In this document: one piece after another, positions 41,518 to 50,252 of the stretch | Layout: the number at the start of each line of letters is the position of its first letter | Position numbering within the stretch: position 1 is the stretch's first letter | NCBI RefSeq assembly: GCF_003116095.1 | Contig: NZ_LGRA01000021.1 | Coordinates: 2,444,671 to 2,508,670, forward strand | Origin: Azospirillum sp. TSO35-2 | GTDB lineage: Bacteria; Pseudomonadota; Alphaproteobacteria; Azospirillales; Azospirillaceae | Length of the DNA stretch: 64,000 nt | Direction: 5' to 3' | Notes under the pieces: generated by a model | Databases searched by the model: none | Told to the model about the DNA's origin: nothing | What the model saw: only the letters and a program-made list of their open reading frames with translations | Translations under genes and position numbers: made by a program

Positions 41518-43541
41518 GCCACGCCCAGCAGGCTGTCGGCCATCGCCGCGATCTCCTCGATGGCGGAGGCCAGCTCTTCCGCTCCCTTGGCCTGTTCGCG
41601 GGCGGCCTTGGCCGCTTCGGTGCCGGCGAGGTTGGCGGCGGCGGCGGCGGTGGCCACCTGCTCGACGCCGACGCGGGTTTCGCGCAGGGCGCCGATGGTC
41701 TCGTCGGCGGCCTCCAGGATCTCGCGGCTGCCGGCGGTCACCACCCGCAGTTCCTGCGCCCCGGCGGTCAGGGTGACGCCGAAGGCGCGGTGGCGCGCCG
41801 TCTCCGTCACGGCGACGGTGGCGACGTCGTCGATGTCGCGGCGCACGCGCAGCATCTGGTCCTGGATGTCGCGGACGATGTCCTTCACCCGCTCGGCGCT
41901 CTCGGCGCTGTCGCCGGCCAGCTTGCGGATGTCGCCGCTGACCACGGTGAAGCCGCGGCCATACTCGCCGGCCCGCGCCGCCTCGATGGAACCGCTGACC
42001 GCCAGCATGCCGGTCTGGATGGCGACGGTGGCGATGGCGTCGACCACCTTGTCGATGCGCCGGCCGATCCGCTCCAGCGCGTCCAGCCGTTCGCCGGCGC
42101 GGCGGGAGGACTCGATCGCCTCCATCATCCCGTCGGCGAGGCGGCCGATGGTGTCGCGCGTCCCGCCCAGCAGCTTTTCCATCCCGGTGGTGCGCTCGAC
42201 CGAATCGCGGGCGCGGCCGGCGGCCAGCGTGGCGGCGGCGTCGATCTCGGCGATGGCGGAGGCGAGCTGGTGGGTGGCGGCGCTCTGCGCCTGGGCCCCG
42301 CCGGAGATCTGGCCGATCGCCGTCATGATCTGGGCGGCGGCGCGGTTGATCTCCTCGATGGCGGCCGACAGCTCCTCCGCCGCCGACGCCAGCTCGTCGG
42401 CGGTGGCGGCGATGTCGGCGCCGCCACCGCCATCGCGGCCGTCGGACAGCTCGTCCGCCAGCTCCGACAGCTGGCCGGCGGCGCGCTGGCTCTGGTTCAG
42501 GGCCACCGTCTGCTCGCCCACCGTCTTCAGCGCCTCTTCGGCGGCGGCCGACTGCTCCTCGGCGCTCGAGGCGATGGTCTCCGCCCCGCGCAGCGCCTCG
42601 CGCGCCGCCTGATCGGCCTCCACCGCGGCGCGGATCGTCTCCTGCGCGCCCTGGACGATGGCGGTCATGTCGGCGCCGACGCTTTCCAACTGCTCGACGA
42701 TGCTGCGGCCGCGCGCAACCTCGGCCTTCGCCGCGTCGGACGAGGCGACGATGCCGGCGGCGATGGCGGCGACCGCCTCCTGGATCTCGCCGACCATCGC
42801 CTGGATGTCGTTGGCGCTGCGCTCCGACCGTTCGGCGAGCGCCTGCACCTCGTCGGCGACGACGGCGAAGCCCTTGCCGGCGTCCCCGGCGCGCGCCGCC
42901 TCGATGGCGGCGTTCAGCGCCAGCAGGTTGGTCTGGTCGGCGATGGCGGCGACGCTCTGCACGATGGTGCCGATCTGCGCCGCCTGGGCCTCCAGGTCAC
43001 GCACCAGCCGGACCGACGCCTCCTGCCGTTCGGCGGCGCGGACGATGCCGTCGACCGAGGCCATGATCTGGCCGCTGACGTCCTTCAGCGTGGCCTGCAG
43101 CGTTTCCACCCGCAGCACCGCCTGTTCGGCGGTGGCGCGCGTCCGGGTCAGCAGCTCCGACGCCCGGCCGATCATGCGCTGCGACTGCTGGGTGGCGCTG
43201 GCCGATTCCTCCGCCCCGGCGGCGATCTGCTCCATCGCCCGGCGCAGTTGCTCCGCGGCGGCGGCGGCCTCGGCGACGCCGCTCGCCAGCTCGGTCGAGG
43301 CGGCGGCGATGCCGGTCGCGGCCTGCCGGCGGCGCTGGTCGGCGCGCGCCTTGCGGCGCTGCGGGGTGTTCGCCCGGCCGGCGGACGGGCGGGCCGCGCC
43401 GTCCATCCCGCCGTCCATCCCGCCGTCGGTGGCTCCGGCGGTTCCGGCGCCGGTGTCCTCCGGACCGGCTTCGGCGGTGCCGCCGGCCTTGGCCCGCGCG
43501 CTGCTTGCCGTGTCGATCTTCGTCTTCTTGATCAGTGCCAT
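41514..43541 (-). CDS. Soluble chemoreceptor with two signalling tips
   Basis: A 675-residue receptor with no transmembrane helix and no recognisable sensor domain; residues 1-70 are a charged, glycine-rich leader. A first signalling tip is canonical (IADQTNLLALNAAIEAARAG, 200-219). A second copy lies at about 506-526 with changed key positions (VAIQTGMLAVSGSIEAARAG), and FTVVSGDIRKLAGDSAESAE replaces FAVVADEVQALAERSERSAN. Long coiled-coil helices connect them. It is probably the dedicated cytoplasmic receptor of this che operon, working with the triple CheW. ATG 43541 has GGGA seven bases upstream. Sensing mechanism unknown. Confidence 0.9.
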   Translation of the reverse strand: MALIKKTKIDTASSARAKAGGTAEAGPEDTGAGTAGATDGGMDGGMDGAARPSAGRANTPQRRKARADQRRRQAATGIAAASTELASGVAEAAAAAEQLRRAMEQIAAGAEESASATQQSQRMIGRASELLTRTRATAEQAVLRVETLQATLKDVSGQIMASVDGIVRAAERQEASVRLVRDLEAQAAQIGTIVQSVAAIADQTNLLALNAAIEAARAGDAGKGFAVVADEVQALAERSERSANDIQAMVGEIQEAVAAIAAGIVASSDAAKAEVARGRSIVEQLESVGADMTAIVQGAQETIRAAVEADQAAREALRGAETIASSAEEQSAAAEEALKTVGEQTVALNQSQRAAGQLSELADELSDGRDGGGGADIAATADELASAAEELSAAIEEINRAAAQIMTAIGQISGGAQAQSAATHQLASAIAEIDAAATLAAGRARDSVERTTGMEKLLGGTRDTIGRLADGMMEAIESSRRAGERLDALERIGRRIDKVVDAIATVAIQTGMLAVSGSIEAARAGEYGRGFTVVSGDIRKLAGDSAESAERVKDIVRDIQDQMLRVRRDIDDVATVAVTETARHRAFGVTLTAGAQELRVVTAGSREILEAADETIGALRETRVGVEQVATAAAAANLAGTEAAKAAREQAKGAEELASAIEEIAAMADSLLGVA

Positions 43542-43609
43542 GTCCGTTCCCGTGTCCGTCCGTCCCCGGCCCGGCCTCATCGGCCGGTCTTCGACCGCAT
43601 CCCGGCCTC

Positions 43610-44278
43610 TTACGCCACCACCCGCCCAATGTAGCGGCCCAGCGCCGCCTGCAGCGCCCCGGCCGATTCGGCGTCGAGCAGCAGGACCACGCGCCCCCGC
43701 ACCGTCCCGCCGTCCGCCTCGACCCGCAGGTCGACATGGAACAGCACCGCGGCGGCCCCGGCGGCATCCCCCATCGCGGCGGGTGCGTCGCCGGCCGACC
43801 GCAGGATCGCCGCGGCGGTCCCGCGATGCAGCGCCGGCAGGCCGGTGTCGATGACGCCGCCCAGCAGGTTGGCGACCTGGGCGAGCGCGCTGTTCAGCAC
43901 GACGTTGCCCAGCTCCGCCAGCACCTCGTCCTCCAGCGCCGGGACATCCTCGGCCGGAACGTCGGCGGGCAGCGCCGCCCGCACCAGCGCCAGGCTGCCG
44001 TCCTGCGGCACCACCAGCAGCGCGCAGCCGGCGAACAGGCCGCCGCCCAGCCGTTCCGAGATGCCGACCAGCGTGGCCGGCGGCGTCCGGGTCGACGCGG
44101 CCGAGCCCAGCAGCGCCCGGTCCAGCAGCGCCGCCACGTCGGCCGGCGGCACCATCTCCACCGACGGCACCGACAGCGTCACCAGCCCGCCCAGCATGCG
44201 GCCGAGCGCGGTCGACGCCTTGCCGATGCCGATGTTGCCGAGTTCGGCGAGGGCGTCGCGCTCCAGCTCGCTCAGCAT
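43610..44278 (-). CDS. cheC: CheY-P phosphatase CheC
   Basis: A 222-residue protein of the CheC/CheX/FliY family. Both active-site helices are present: ERDALAELGNIGIGKASTAL at residues 6-25 and EDEVLAELGNVVLNSALAQV at about 116-135, each with the ExxN pair that positions water for CheY-P hydrolysis. The middle has the LGGLVTLSVPSVEMVP strand typical of CheC. No cheD is in the window, although CheC often pairs with it. It begins the operon's second gene, ten bases after the cheY stop, and could control signal decay since no cheZ is seen. Confidence 0.88.
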   Translation of the reverse strand: MLSELERDALAELGNIGIGKASTALGRMLGGLVTLSVPSVEMVPPADVAALLDRALLGSAASTRTPPATLVGISERLGGGLFAGCALLVVPQDGSLALVRAALPADVPAEDVPALEDEVLAELGNVVLNSALAQVANLLGGVIDTGLPALHRGTAAAILRSAGDAPAAMGDAAGAAAVLFHVDLRVEADGGTVRGRVVLLLDAESAGALQAALGRYIGRVVA

Positions 44279-44288
44279 GGGGGCACGG

Positions 44289-44675
44289 TCACTCCTGGGC
44301 TGCGCGGCGGCGCGGCAGGGCGGTGGAGTTCAGGAAGCGGCTGACCTGCTCCTCCTCCAGCGGCTTCGGCATGAAGGCGGCGCCGAGCGCGCGGATGCCC
44401 GACACCACCGCGTCCTGCGCGTTGGCGGTGATGACGGCGATGTGGACCTCCGGGTGGGTCTGGCGCAGCTTCGCCGCGGTGTCCACACCGTTGTCGCCGG
44501 GCATATTGTAATCGATGATCGCGACATCGACCGGGGCTTCATTCAGCTTCTGAAAGAGTTCGGCGCCGTTCGCCGCCTCCAGAACCGACCAGTCGGGCTT
44601 GTTGCGCAAGATCATCGCCCGCACATGCATACGTGAGAGCTTACTATCGTCTACAATGATTGCCGTCTTACTCAA
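44289..44675 (-). CDS. cheY: CheY-like response regulator, first gene of the che operon
   Basis: A 128-residue receiver domain. I place the start at the TTG at 44675, which gives SKTAIIVDDSKLSRMHVRAM, the normal CheY N-terminus, with AAGG eight bases upstream. Longer starts at ATG 44717 or 44750 add a stretch unlike any receiver. Phospho-acceptor Asp lies in DVAIIDYNMPGDNGVD, and the conserved lysine in AAFMPKPLEEEQV. It is followed by cheC after ten bases, so the pair may form a signal-decay unit. Upstream to 44908 lies the divergent promoter region shared with the large TPR gene. Confidence 0.88.
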   Translation of the reverse strand: MSKTAIIVDDSKLSRMHVRAMILRNKPDWSVLEAANGAELFQKLNEAPVDVAIIDYNMPGDNGVDTAAKLRQTHPEVHIAVITANAQDAVVSGIRALGAAFMPKPLEEEQVSRFLNSTALPRRRAAQE

Positions 44676-44908
44676 GATATAGGCCTTCTGGGTAAAGCAG
44701 GACGTCAGACGTCGCATTTTCACGCAAGTATACAGCATGGTTTGCGGCACGCCAGCTTTTCACCGGCTCCATCGTCAACCGTATCGAATGCGCTTGCGCT
44801 CATGAACCGGTCCGGCGGCCGGGATTTGACCGCCAAGCGGCGGTCCGGTCATGCTATCGAGGGTGGGCGGGGACCGCCGCCCGCCCCAACCCGGACACCC
44901 GCCCGCCC

Positions 44909-47900
44909 ATGCCGCCGCCCGCCGCCACCGCCGCCCGCATCGCCGCCCGTCTGGGCGAGGCGCTGGCCCGCCACCGCGCCGGCGATCTGGCCGGGGCGGA
45001 GCAGGGCTACCGCGCCGTGCTGGCCGCCGACGACGGTCACCGGGAGGCGCTGCACCTGCTGGGCGTGCTGCACCACCAGCAGGGCCATGACGAGGAGGCG
45101 GTGCGGCTGATCGGCCGCGCCATCGAGCTCGGCAGCACGGGCAGGCGCGGCGGGGTGGCGGAGCATCACGCCAATCTGGGGCTGGCGCTGCACGCGCTGG
45201 GCCGGCTGGAGGAGGCGGAGGCCGCCTACCGCCAAGCGCTCGCCCTGCGCGAGCCCTACCCGGAGGCGCACAACAGCCTGGGCAGCGCGCTTCAGGAGAT
45301 GGACCGGCTGGCGGAGGCCGCGACCCACTACCGCCGGGCGCTGGCGCTGCGCGGCGACTATGCGGAGGCCTGGGCCAATCTCGGCACCCTGCTGCGCGCC
45401 CAGGACGATTATGCGGAAGCGGAGGCGGCGCTGCGCCATGCCCTGCGGCTCGACCCCGGCCACGCCGTCGCGCTTACCAACCTCGGCGTCGTGCTGAAGG
45501 AGACCGGCCGCGCGGCCGAGGCGGAGGCCGCCCACCGGGAGGCCCTGCGCCTCGCCCCCGACGACGCCGAGACGCTGGTGAACCTCGCCCTGCTGCGCGA
45601 GGCGCAGGGGCAGGGCGACGAGGCCGAACGGCTCTATCGCGCGGCGCTGGAGCGCGCGCCCGGCTTCGCGCTGGCGCGCTGGAACCTCGCGCTGCGGCTG
45701 CTCGGCCAGGGTCAGCTGGCGGAGGGGCTGGAGCAGTATGAGGCGCGCTTCGCCTCCCGCCGTGTCTCGGCCGGACGGAACCTCGCCCTGCCGGTCTGGG
45801 ATGGGCGGCCGGGCGCGCGGGTCCTGGTCTGGCGCGAGCAGGGGCTGGGCGACGAGCTGATGTTCGGCACCGCCCTGCCCGATCTGGCCAACAGGATTCT
45901 GGCGGACAGGATGGACCCCGGATCGCTGGTGGTCGAGGTCGACGCGCGGCTGGTCGGGCTGGTCGGCCGCGCCCTGCCCGGCGTCACCGTCCGGGCGGAA
46001 ACCGCCTCGTCCATGGACGCCGACGCCCATCTGCCGATGGGGTCGCTGCCCCGGCTGCTGCGGCGTGGCCTTGCCGATTTTCCGGTGCGCACGGCGTGGC
46101 TGGCGCCCGATCCGGCGCGGGCGGCGGCGTGGCGGGACCGGCTGGCGGCGCTCGGGCCGGGTCTGCGCGTCGGCCTGTGCTGGGGCAGCCAGAACACGCT
46201 GGGCGAGCGCAAGAACGCCTACACCACGCTGGCCGACTGGGCGCCGCTGCTGACCCTGCCCGGCCTGACCCCGGTCACCCTGCAGTATGACGGGCGCGAG
46301 GCCGAGATCGCGGCGGCCGAGGCGCGGTTCGGCGTCACCATCCATCGCTGGGCCGACAGCGACCTGAAGAACGATTTGGAGGGCGTGGCGGCGCTGATCA
46401 GCCAGCTCGACCTCGTGGTGACGGTGGCGAGTTCGGTCGGCGAGATGGCCGGGGCGCTGGGGGTGCCGGTCTGGCGCTTCGGCGGGCCGGGCGACTGGAC
46501 CGCGCTCGGCACCGGGGTGCGGCCGTGGTTTCCGTCGATGCGGCTGTGGAGCGCCGGTCCCGGCGAAACCCTGCCCAACCTGCTGGACCGCATCGCCGCC
46601 GAGATCCGCCGGATGGCGGTTCCCCCTGCCCTAGCCCCGGCCCCACCGATCACCGCTTGGCTGGTCGAGGCGCAGGCGCTGCACGACAGCGGGCGCTGGC
46701 CGGAGGCGGAAAAAGCCTACCAACGCATCCTCGACCAGGGCGGCGAGGTGCCGGCGGCGCTGGAGGGCTATGGCCGGCTCGGCCAGGACGCCGGGCGGCC
46801 GGACATCGCCGTCACCCTGCTGACCCGCGCCCTGGCGGTCGAGCCGACCGCCGGCCGGCACAAACGGCGGGCCGAGGCCCACCAGCGGATGGGCGCCCTG
46901 GCGGAGGCGGAGGCCGACTGGCAGGCCGCCGCCGCGCTCGACGGCAGCGACGTGGAGGCGCTGGGCAATCTCGGCGCCCTGCTGCTCACCCGCGGCGCGG
47001 CGGCGGACGCGGCGGCGGTGACGGCCAAGGCGCTGCGCCACGCGCCGGACCATGCCGGCCTGTGGGCCAACGCCGGGCTGGCGCGGCAGGCGGCGGGGCA
47101 GGATGGCGGGCCGGCCTTCCGCCGGGCGGTGGCGCTGGACCCGGCGTTGACGGAGGCGTGGACCGCCTTGTCCGCCGACGCGCTGCACGATCACGCCAGC
47201 GATCGGGCCGCCACGGCGGAAAGTGCGGCGCGGCGGGCGCTGACCCTCCGTCCCGGCGACCCGGCGGCGGCGAGCAACCGCGGGCTGGCCTGCCTGACGC
47301 TCGACCGCCCGGCCGAGGCGGTGGACAGCCTGCGCGTCGCGTTGCGCTCCCGACCGGGCGACGCCGGGACGCTCGGCAACCTTGCCCTGGCGCTGGAGCG
47401 CACCGGGGACGGCAACGCCGCCGGGCTGGCGTGGTGGCGGGTGATCCTGCTGGAGCCTGGCGCGGGGGGCGGCTGGGCCGGGCTGGCCGACCTGCGGCAG
47501 CGCCAGGGGCGGCTCGACGCGGCGCTGAAGGGCTGGGGCCGGGCGCTGGCGGCCGAGCCGCGGCGGGCCGACTGGCGCTACAATCTGGGCAACGCCCTGC
47601 ACGCCGCCGGCCGGCCGCTGGAGGCCGACACCGCCTACCGCCAAGCGGTGGAGGCCGATCCGGGCCTGACGCTCGCCGCCTTCAACCGCGGCTACGCGGC
47701 GCTGGCCCGCGGCGATCTGGCGGCGGGCTGGGCCGGGCTGGAGGCGCGCTTCGCCGCCGGGCAGGCGCTGCCCGACCGCCGCTTCCGCATTCCGGCCTGG
47801 GACGGCGGCGAGCTGAACGGACGGACCGTGCTGGTCTGGCGCGAGCAGGGGGTGGGCGACGAGCTGATGCACAGCTCCTGCTACGCCGCGCTGATCGCGC

Positions 47901-48808
47901 GGGCCGGCCGGGTGATCGTGGAGTGCGAGCCGCGGTTGGTGGCGCTGTTCGCCCGCTCCTTCCCGCAGGCGCTGGTGCGGGCGGCGACCGACGATCCGAC
48001 GGACGCCGACTGCCACGTCGCCGCCGGGTCGCTGCCGCTGCGGCTGCGCGCCGGGCTGGCGGATTTCCCGGCACGGGCGGGGTGGCTGCGGGCGGATGCG
48101 GCGGCGGTGGAGCGGTGGCGGGGGTGGTTGGGGGGATTGGGTGGGTCAGGAAAGCAATGCCCCCTCAACCAAGGCCCCCTCCCTAGCCCTCCCCCGCTTC
48201 GCGGGAGAGGGAACTCCGCCGCTGCGCGATCAAGTCACGCCGACAAGCATCCTGCCCCCTCCCCCGCCGAAGGCGGGGGAGGGATGGGGAGGGGGCACCC
48301 ACTGCACGGGCACCCGCCGCAAGAGCCCGCCCTCGCCGTCGGCCTCTGCTGGCGCAGCCGCTTCCGCAACGCGACGCGCGACGCCAGCTACGCCCCGCTG
48401 GCCGACTGGGCGCCGATCCTCGCCCTGCCAGGCCTGCGGCTCGTCAACCTGCAGTACGACGAGTGCGAGGCGGAGCTGGCCGAGGCGGAGGCCCGCTTCG
48501 GCGTCACCATCCACCGCCCGCCGCTCGACCTGATGAACGACCTCGACGGGGCGGCGGCGCTGACGGCGGCGCTCGATCTGGTGATCTCCGCCGGCACCTC
48601 GGTCGCCGAGATGGCGGGGGCGCTCGGCGTGCCGGTGTGGCGGATCGGGCCGGACGGCGACTGGACGGCGCTCGGCACCGGCTGCCGGCCCTGGTATCCG
48701 GCGATGCGGCTGTTCGCACCGCCGCCCGGCGGCACGCTCGGCGACGCGCTGGACGCCGCCGGGCGTGCTCTCATGGGCCTCAGAACGCCGGAACGACCGC
48801 GTTCTTGA
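44909..48808 (+). CDS. Giant TPR protein with two glycosyltransferase-like modules
   Basis: A 1,299-residue protein built from a duplicated unit. TPR repeats (about residues 10-280, e.g. EAWANLGTLLRAQDDYAEAE) lead into a first module with LPVWDGRPGARVLVWREQGL, LRVGLCWGSQ and VTVASSVGEMAGALGVPVW. Further TPRs (about 590-955) lead into a second such module (FRIPAWDGGELNGRTVLVWR, LAVGLCWRSR, VISAGTSVAEMAGALGVPVW). The modules resemble GT9/GT41-like TPR-linked glycosyltransferases used for flagellin or surface glycosylation; the acceptor is unknown. The second module is interrupted by about 55 residues encoded by a palindromic repeat (48143-48322). Divergent from the che operon; its end overlaps metQ. 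Confidence 0.82.
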   Translation: MPPPAATAARIAARLGEALARHRAGDLAGAEQGYRAVLAADDGHREALHLLGVLHHQQGHDEEAVRLIGRAIELGSTGRRGGVAEHHANLGLALHALGRLEEAEAAYRQALALREPYPEAHNSLGSALQEMDRLAEAATHYRRALALRGDYAEAWANLGTLLRAQDDYAEAEAALRHALRLDPGHAVALTNLGVVLKETGRAAEAEAAHREALRLAPDDAETLVNLALLREAQGQGDEAERLYRAALERAPGFALARWNLALRLLGQGQLAEGLEQYEARFASRRVSAGRNLALPVWDGRPGARVLVWREQGLGDELMFGTALPDLANRILADRMDPGSLVVEVDARLVGLVGRALPGVTVRAETASSMDADAHLPMGSLPRLLRRGLADFPVRTAWLAPDPARAAAWRDRLAALGPGLRVGLCWGSQNTLGERKNAYTTLADWAPLLTLPGLTPVTLQYDGREAEIAAAEARFGVTIHRWADSDLKNDLEGVAALISQLDLVVTVASSVGEMAGALGVPVWRFGGPGDWTALGTGVRPWFPSMRLWSAGPGETLPNLLDRIAAEIRRMAVPPALAPAPPITAWLVEAQALHDSGRWPEAEKAYQRILDQGGEVPAALEGYGRLGQDAGRPDIAVTLLTRALAVEPTAGRHKRRAEAHQRMGALAEAEADWQAAAALDGSDVEALGNLGALLLTRGAAADAAAVTAKALRHAPDHAGLWANAGLARQAAGQDGGPAFRRAVALDPALTEAWTALSADALHDHASDRAATAESAARRALTLRPGDPAAASNRGLACLTLDRPAEAVDSLRVALRSRPGDAGTLGNLALALERTGDGNAAGLAWWRVILLEPGAGGGWAGLADLRQRQGRLDAALKGWGRALAAEPRRADWRYNLGNALHAAGRPLEADTAYRQAVEADPGLTLAAFNRGYAALARGDLAAGWAGLEARFAAGQALPDRRFRIPAWDGGELNGRTVLVWREQGVGDELMHSSCYAALIARAGRVIVECEPRLVALFARSFPQALVRAATDDPTDADCHVAAGSLPLRLRAGLADFPARAGWLRADAAAVERWRGWLGGLGGSGKQCPLNQGPLPSPPPLRGRGNSAAARSSHADKHPAPSPAEGGGGMGRGHPLHGHPPQEPALAVGLCWRSRFRNATRDASYAPLADWAPILALPGLRLVNLQYDECEAELAEAEARFGVTIHRPPLDLMNDLDGAAALTAALDLVISAGTSVAEMAGALGVPVWRIGPDGDWTALGTGCRPWYPAMRLFAPPPGGTLGDALDAAGRALMGLRTPERPRS
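48187..48283. repeat. Palindromic repeat inserted in frame inside the TPR gene
   Basis: Two hairpins lie within the coding frame: CCCTCCCCCGC-TTC-GCGGGAGAGGG (48187-48211, one mismatch) and a perfect 12-bp stem CCCTCCCCCGCC-GAA-GGCGGGGGAGGG (48257-48283). The CCCTC-CCCGC core is shared with the intergenic hairpins at 5511 and 10615. Compared with the first module of the same protein, this stretch is an extra insert (about 48143-48322) between the WLGGLG helix and LAVGLCWRSR. Confidence 0.85.
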
Positions 48809-49571
48809 ACTTGGTGAGGATGAACTCCTTCACCTCGGGGCTGTTGTAGGCCTTCACCAGCTTGGCGACCCAGGGCTTGTCCTTGTCGGCCTTGCGCACC
48901 GCGATGACGTTGGCGTAGGGGCTGTCCGCCGCCTCCCGCGCGATGGCGTCCTTGACCGGGTCGATGCCGGCCTCCAGCGCGAAGTTGGTGTTGATGGCGG
49001 CGGCGGTCACGTCGTCCAGCGAGCGCGGCAACTGGGCGGCGTCCAGTTCGACGATCTCCAGCTTCTTCGGATTCTCGACGATGTCGATCGGCGACGCCTT
49101 GAGGGTGCCGCCGTCCTTCAGCTTGATCAGCCCCTTGGCCTGGAGCAGCAGCAGGACGCGGCCGCCGTTGGTCGGGTCGTTGGGGATGGCGAACTTGGAC
49201 CCGGACGGCAGCTCCTCCAGGCTCTTGACCTTCTTGGAATAGATGCCGATCGGGTAGACCACAGTCTTGCCGACGCTGACCAGGTCGAAGCCGCGGTCCT
49301 TCACCTGATTGTCCAGGTAGGGCTGGTGCTGGAAGCTGTTGGCGTCCAGGTCACCGCCGGCCAGCGCCTGGTTCGGGATGACGTAGTCGGTGAACTCCAG
49401 GATCTGGATGTCCAGCCCGTCCTTGGCGGCGATCGGCTTCACCGCTTCCAGGATCTGGGCGTGCGGGCCGGCGGTGACGCCGACCTTGATGGTCTCGGCA
49501 GAAGCACCGAAGGCGATTGCCAGGGTGGCGGCGCCGGCCAGCAGGGAAGCCAGCGAACGGAAGCGCAGCAT
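48780..49571 (-). CDS. metQ: MetQ-type substrate-binding protein (first copy)
   Basis: A 263-residue NlpA/MetQ-family binding protein. Signal peptide residues 1-28 (SLLAGAATLAIAFGASA-ETI) lead into VGVTAGPHAQILEAV, FTDYVIPNQALAGGDLDANS, FQHQPYLDNQV and PNDPTNGGRVLLLLQAKGL, the conserved methionine-pocket segments. There is no lipobox cysteine, so it is free in the periplasm. ATG 49571 is eight bases after GAGGAG; a GTG three codons upstream is too close. It lies 12 bases after metI. Its 3' end overlaps the end of the convergent TPR gene by 29 bases. Substrate may be D/L-methionine or another sulfur amino acid. Confidence 0.92.
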   Translation of the reverse strand: MLRFRSLASLLAGAATLAIAFGASAETIKVGVTAGPHAQILEAVKPIAAKDGLDIQILEFTDYVIPNQALAGGDLDANSFQHQPYLDNQVKDRGFDLVSVGKTVVYPIGIYSKKVKSLEELPSGSKFAIPNDPTNGGRVLLLLQAKGLIKLKDGGTLKASPIDIVENPKKLEIVELDAAQLPRSLDDVTAAAINTNFALEAGIDPVKDAIAREAADSPYANVIAVRKADKDKPWVAKLVKAYNSPEVKEFILTKFKNAVVPAF

Positions 49572-49583
49572 CTCGAACACTCC

Positions 49584-50252
49584 TCAGGATTTCAAATTGC
49601 GTTTGTTGACACGGCGGGCGATCCAGTCGCCCGTCGATTGAACGATCTGCACCAGCACGATCAGCACGACGACCACCGCCAGCATCACGTCGGGCAGGAA
49701 GCGCTGGTAGCCGTAGCGGATGCCGAGGTCGCCCAGGCCGCCGCCGCCGACCGCGCCGACCATGGCGGAAAAGCCGATCAGGCTGACCGCCGACAGGGTC
49801 AGGCCGGCGACGATGCCCGGCAGGGCTTCGGGCAGCAGGACCTTGCGGATGATCTGGAACGGCGTGGCGCCCATCGCCTGCGCCGCCTCCACCAGCCCGC
49901 GGTCGACCTCGCGCACCGCGTTCTCCACCACCCGCGCGATGAAGGGGGCGGCGGCGACGGTCAGCGGCACGATGGCGGCGGTGGTGCCGATGGAGGTGCC
50001 GGCGATCAGCCGGGTGAAGGGGATGATCGCCACCACCAGGATGATGAAGGGGGTGGAGCGGGTCATGTTGACCACCGCCCCCATCACCTTGTTGAAGGCG
50101 AAGTTCGGCAACAGCTCGCCCCGGCCGGTGACCGCCAGCGCCACGCCGACCGGCAGGCCGATCAGCGTGCCGATGGCGCCCGACACCACGACCATGTGCA
50201 GCGTGTCGACCAGCCCCTTGATCAGCAGGTCAATGATTTGCGGGGAGAGCAT
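49584..50252 (-). CDS. metI: Methionine ABC transporter permease MetI
   Basis: A 222-residue inner-membrane permease with five helices. The N-terminal LLIKGLVDTLHMVVVSGAIG and the cytoplasmic EAA loop (LVEAAQAMGATPFQIIRKVLLPEALPGI, ending in the coupling helix that contacts MetN) are diagnostic, as are the early PVGVALAVTGRGELLPN and closing YQRFLPDVMLAVVVVLIVLVQ segments. It imports methionine with MetN and a MetQ. The start overlaps metN by 23 bases, so translation is coupled. No anomalies seen. Confidence 0.95.
   Translation of the reverse strand: MLSPQIIDLLIKGLVDTLHMVVVSGAIGTLIGLPVGVALAVTGRGELLPNFAFNKVMGAVVNMTRSTPFIILVVAIIPFTRLIAGTSIGTTAAIVPLTVAAAPFIARVVENAVREVDRGLVEAAQAMGATPFQIIRKVLLPEALPGIVAGLTLSAVSLIGFSAMVGAVGGGGLGDLGIRYGYQRFLPDVMLAVVVVLIVLVQIVQSTGDWIARRVNKRNLKS

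Noticed and set aside
37127..41776. A 1,549-codon plus-strand open frame across the che genes
   Set aside because: It is antisense to overlapping, clearly recognisable cheY, cheR, HEAT, cheB and cheW genes. Its translation is low-complexity His/Arg/Gln-rich, the usual shadow of high-GC codon bias.
40368..43634. A 1,088-codon plus-strand open frame opposite the CheW and receptor genes
   Set aside because: Antisense shadow; both genes on the minus strand have full domain structure and overlapping start/stop codons.
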